Positions 42,544-45,642 of a stretch of 45,642 nt of DNA are shown in pieces. The notes under the pieces were generated by a model. It saw only the letters and a list, made by a program, of their open reading frames with translations. It searched no databases and was not told the DNA's origin. A program made the translations under genes and the position numbers. Position 1 is the stretch's first letter. Each line of letters begins with the position of its first letter. The stretch comes from an uncultured Prevotella sp. (GTDB taxonomy: Bacteria > Bacteroidota > Bacteroidia > Bacteroidales > Bacteroidaceae), in contig CAKQPF010000026.1 in NCBI GenBank assembly GCA_934256705.1, forward strand, positions 1-45,642, read 5' to 3'.

Positions 42544-45444
42544 ATGAAGAAAGCGATAATCGGCGCATTAGCCGCATTATGTACCCTGACCGCAGGGGCA
42601 AAAGATTACAAGTATCAGAGTGTAAGCGGCGACCCAATGCACACACGCATCTACACTCTCGACAACGGACTTAAGGTCTATCTTTCCAAAAACACGGAGA
42701 TGCCACGCATAACAGCATTCATCGCCGTCAACACTGGTCACAGAAATGACCCTGCAGACTGCACCGGACTGGCGCACTATCTGGAGCATCTCATGTTCAA
42801 AGGCACAAAATCATTTGGCACAAGCGACTATTCTGCCGAGAAACCATACCTCGACAAGATTCGTAACCTTTACGAAGAATACCGCACTCTCACCGATCCT
42901 GATGCCAGAAAGGTAAAGTATCACGAGATAGACTCCGTCTCACAGTTGGCTGCCCGCTATAATATTCCAAACGAATACGACAAGATTATGGCGACAATAG
43001 GCAGTGAAAACAGCAATGCCTACACTTCTTTCGACGTCACATGCTACATGGAAGACGTGCCTGCAAACGAGATGGAACGCTGGTTGAGAGTACAGTCTGA
43101 CCGCTTCCAGAATATGGTTATCCGCGGTTTCCACACCGAACTCGAAGCCGTTTACGAAGAGAAGAACATGTCTCTCGCCAATGATGGAGAGAAAGCTTTC
43201 AATGCTCTCATGGCCAAACTATATCCTTCCCACTCCTACGGCACGCAGACTACCATCGGAACACAGGAGCATCTGAAGAACCCTTCCATAGTGGAAATCG
43301 AGAGATACTTCAACAAATACTACCGTCCAAACAACGTAGCAATCTGCATGGCCGGCGATTTCGACTACGAAAAGATGATCTCCACCATCGAGAAACACTT
43401 CGGATCATGGCAGAAAGGCAATGATATCACACCTCGATATTTCCCTGCACAGACAGAGATCACTTCGGTAAAAGACACAACAGTCGTGGGACAGGAGCAG
43501 GAACTCGTGATTCTCGGATGGAGATTTGCCGGTGCTTCTTCGCAAGAGATAGACACTCTCAAGCTGATAAACAACGTATTATACAATGGTATGTGCGGTC
43601 TTATCGACATAGACCTCAACCAAAAGATGGCAGTGCTTGAGTCTAACAGCGAATGTATGATGCTCAAGGACTACACCACCTTCCTTATGGGAGCTAATCC
43701 AAAGGATGGTCAGACCCTCGAACAGGCTCGCGATGCCATGCTTTCCGTAATTGAAAAGCTGAAAAAAGGCGAATGGGACGAGGAACTTCTCACCAGTGCG
43801 ATAAACAATATGAAGCGTAATCGTCTGGAAAGTCTTGAGGAAAACGAAGCTCGCGTCAACATGATGGTGGATGCTTTCATCAATGGACTGAACTGGAAAG
43901 ACCACGTTGAAGCCATCGATCGTATGTCAAAAATCACCAAAGAGGACGTTATCGCATTCGCAAACCGCCACTTTAAGAACAACTTCGTATGCACTTACAA
44001 GCGTAAAGGCGAAGATTCCAACATCAAGAAGATTGAAAAGCCTATCATAACTCCTATCCCTTCAAACCGCGATATGGCTTCTCAATACCTCAAGAATCTA
44101 TCAAAAGAGACTGTAGAACCTATCCATCCACAGTTCGTGGACTTCGATAAAGACCTCACAAAGGCTGAGACAAAGAAGAAACTCCCTGTACTTTACGTGC
44201 AGAACAAGGACAACTCGCTCTTCCAACTCGTCTTCAGATATACCTTCGGAGACCGTGCTGATGCGAAATATGGACTCATGAATGACTATGTTCCATTGCT
44301 CGGAACCAGCAAAATGAGCAACGAAGAGATAAAGAAACAGTTCTACAAGCTTGCTTGTGACTATAAGATTAGCGTAAGACCTGACTTCACTACTATCTCA
44401 ATCGTAGGTCTTCAGGAAAACATGACCGCAGCTCTTCGCCTCTTAGAGCACTTCATCTCTGATGCAAAAGCAGACAAAGAGCTCTATGGACAGTTGGTGG
44501 ACAACATCCTAAAGGAGCGTTCTGAGGACAAGCAATCACAGAAAGCATGCTTCAATCACCTCTGGTCATACGCTCTTCACGGCGCCAAGAGCGACGCAAC
44601 CAATGTTCTCTCAGAGCAGGAGCTTCGCAATACCGACCCTAAAGTGTTCACCGACCTTCTCAAAGAGATACCTTCTTTCGAGCATACAGTGGTATATTAC
44701 GGTCCTTTAAGCTTGAAAGAGCTCGATGCTGTCATAACTAAGAACCACAAGACTGCCAAGCATCTTGCCAAGGTTCCTGTAAATAAGGAGTGGAATTGGA
44801 ACCTTACCACCAAACCTGAGGTACTCATTGCTCCTTACGAAGCAAACAATATCTACCTCCGTATGTACAGCAACGAGGGCAAGAAGTCTGACATCAGCCG
44901 TTGTCCTATCATCGAACTCTTCAATGAATACTTTGGTGGAGGCATGAACAGTATCGTATTCCAGGAGCTTCGTGAGACTCGCGGACTCGCCTATAACGCC
45001 AATGCCATCTACAAATTCCCTATGCGCAAGCAGGACAGCGAGTACTGGCAGGAGCATATCATCACGCAGAATGACAAGATGATGGACTGTATCAACACCT
45101 TCCGCCTGATTACTGACGACATGCCTTTGACGGAATCTGCATTCAATGTGGCAAAGCAGAGCATCATAAAGAGCCTTGCAGCGACCCGCACCACCAAGTC
45201 GGGCATCATCAGCAACTACATCAAAGCACAGCGTCTCGGCTTGAACAAGGACATCAACCACATCATCTATGATGCTATACAGAACATCACGATGCAGGAT
45301 ATCCTCAACTTCGAGCAGCAGAACGTGAAGGGAAAGCCTCTCCATTACATCATTCTCGGCAATGAGAAGGAGCTTGATGTCAAGAGTCTTGAGAAGATTG
45401 CACCAATCCGCCGCGTAAGCCTTGAGGAGATATTCGGTTACTAA
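42544..45444 (+). CDS. M16-family zinc metalloprotease (insulinase/pitrilysin-like)
   Basis: A 966-aa exported peptidase: signal MKKAIIGALAALCTLTAGAK, then the inverted zinc motif HYLEH at residues 78-82 and the downstream ELEAVYEEKNM with the third ligand. The second half (from about 540) repeats the fold without the zinc motif and has the conserved ELRETRGLAYNANAIY near the end. Such proteins degrade peptides in the periplasm. A 4-nt CACT stretch precedes the ATG; no Shine-Dalgarno is seen. A large hairpin follows the stop. Confidence 0.94.
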   Translation: MKKAIIGALAALCTLTAGAKDYKYQSVSGDPMHTRIYTLDNGLKVYLSKNTEMPRITAFIAVNTGHRNDPADCTGLAHYLEHLMFKGTKSFGTSDYSAEKPYLDKIRNLYEEYRTLTDPDARKVKYHEIDSVSQLAARYNIPNEYDKIMATIGSENSNAYTSFDVTCYMEDVPANEMERWLRVQSDRFQNMVIRGFHTELEAVYEEKNMSLANDGEKAFNALMAKLYPSHSYGTQTTIGTQEHLKNPSIVEIERYFNKYYRPNNVAICMAGDFDYEKMISTIEKHFGSWQKGNDITPRYFPAQTEITSVKDTTVVGQEQELVILGWRFAGASSQEIDTLKLINNVLYNGMCGLIDIDLNQKMAVLESNSECMMLKDYTTFLMGANPKDGQTLEQARDAMLSVIEKLKKGEWDEELLTSAINNMKRNRLESLEENEARVNMMVDAFINGLNWKDHVEAIDRMSKITKEDVIAFANRHFKNNFVCTYKRKGEDSNIKKIEKPIITPIPSNRDMASQYLKNLSKETVEPIHPQFVDFDKDLTKAETKKKLPVLYVQNKDNSLFQLVFRYTFGDRADAKYGLMNDYVPLLGTSKMSNEEIKKQFYKLACDYKISVRPDFTTISIVGLQENMTAALRLLEHFISDAKADKELYGQLVDNILKERSEDKQSQKACFNHLWSYALHGAKSDATNVLSEQELRNTDPKVFTDLLKEIPSFEHTVVYYGPLSLKELDAVITKNHKTAKHLAKVPVNKEWNWNLTTKPEVLIAPYEANNIYLRMYSNEGKKSDISRCPIIELFNEYFGGGMNSIVFQELRETRGLAYNANAIYKFPMRKQDSEYWQEHIITQNDKMMDCINTFRLITDDMPLTESAFNVAKQSIIKSLAATRTTKSGIISNYIKAQRLGLNKDINHIIYDAIQNITMQDILNFEQQNVKGKPLHYIILGNEKELDVKSLEKIAPIRRVSLEEIFGY

Positions 45445-45477
45445 TCCTCTGCAATAACTGGCTTATAATCGCCTTCT

Positions 45478-45551
45478 ACAGTTGAAAGAAACTGACCATG
45501 TAATAGAAAATAGCTTTCTATACAATAGAGAAAAGCAGTTTCTTCAACTGT
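45478..45551 (+). terminator. Large hairpin after the M16 gene
   Basis: ACAGTTGAAAGAAACTG (45478-45494) pairs with 45536-45551 with one bulged base, enclosing a 41-nt loop with a smaller TAGAAA/TTTCTA stem. No clean T run follows, so it may be a weak terminator or a structure linked to the adjacent intron insertion site. Confidence 0.5.
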
Positions 45552-45570
45552 AAAAGCTGAATAATAGAAA

Positions 45571-45642
45571 ATCGAGTAGGAGGAAAACGAAGTAGTTTTT
45601 CTCCTACTTTCGTTTTCCGACCTCTCACACCACCGTACGTGC
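45571..45642 (-). mobile_element. 3' end of a group II intron (domains V and VI), truncated by window edge
   Basis: On the minus strand the end of the window reads GCACGTACGGTGGTG, the 3' strand of a group II domain V, then TGAGAGG and a domain VI hairpin (45582-45595 with 45604-45618). The intron would end at 45571 in ...CTACTCGAT, with a candidate branch-point A at 45577, seven nucleotides from the end. Catalytic domains I-IV and any reverse transcriptase would lie beyond 45642. Confidence 0.7.

Overview
The window looks like chromosome of a Bacteroidota member, most likely a Prevotella/Segatella-type organism. Pointers are the TAnnTTTG promoter -7 boxes, the absence of clear Shine-Dalgarno sequences, the FtsX-DUF3098-UppP-TruB-QueA-FolK gene order, a DUF4954 protein, a GH77 amylomaltase with a long N-terminal extension, and lipoproteins with acidic residues after the lipid cysteine. 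No plasmid, phage or CRISPR module is visible. Almost everything coding is housekeeping or core metabolism; the unusual material lies between genes.

Layout. 1-866: a possible gene tail, a 22-bp-period repeat array and the leader of a cobalamin operon. 867-7272 (+): late cobalamin synthesis (PduO-type adenosyltransferase, CobU, CobT, CobS, CobQ, CobD, CbiB), mostly overlapping genes. 7506-7775: rpsO, convergent with dnaE (7966-11808, -). 12078-15571 (-): a UPF0597/CyuA-like desulfidase and a DsbD-type reductase; 15858-18464 (+): two tandem TlpA-like thioredoxin-fold paralogues that probably take electrons from DsbD. 18465-19960: a repeat-rich gap with a second 22-bp array, a small lipoprotein and a possible mobile-element remnant. 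19960-24899 (-): folK, queA, truB, uppP, DUF3098, ftsX. 25281-26351: a divergent HxlR regulator/cupin pair. 26484-27346: a tandem 77-bp structured repeat leading into a lipoprotein gene. 27499-32053 (-): malQ and class I fumarase. 32274-36325 (-): a tripartite efflux set (TolC-like, HlyD/EmrA-like, MFS) with a divergent AraC regulator (36525-37400, +). 37401-38134: a gap with the third 22-bp array. 38135-38989 (-): OmpA-like lipoprotein. 39318-45444 (+): hflX, DUF4954, M16 protease. 45571-45642: the 3' end (domains V/VI) of a group II intron on the minus strand, cut by the window edge.

The most interesting signals are non-coding: (1) three intergenic arrays, each of exactly five 22-bp pseudo-palindromic units, two sharing a flanking GTAACGCATTG motif at the same 13-nt distance; (2) a short hairpin element (CACTGTGYC + 6-7 bp stem + 6-nt loop) that lies sense-oriented 28-54 nt upstream of four unrelated start codons, with a compensatory stem change in the malQ copy; (3) long G/T-rich versus A/C-rich stems in the leaders of the cobalamin operon, ftsX, malQ and hlyD; (4) a tandem 77-bp structured unit starting at a promoter; (5) a tandem tlpA duplication in which the large 3' hairpin was copied with the gene.
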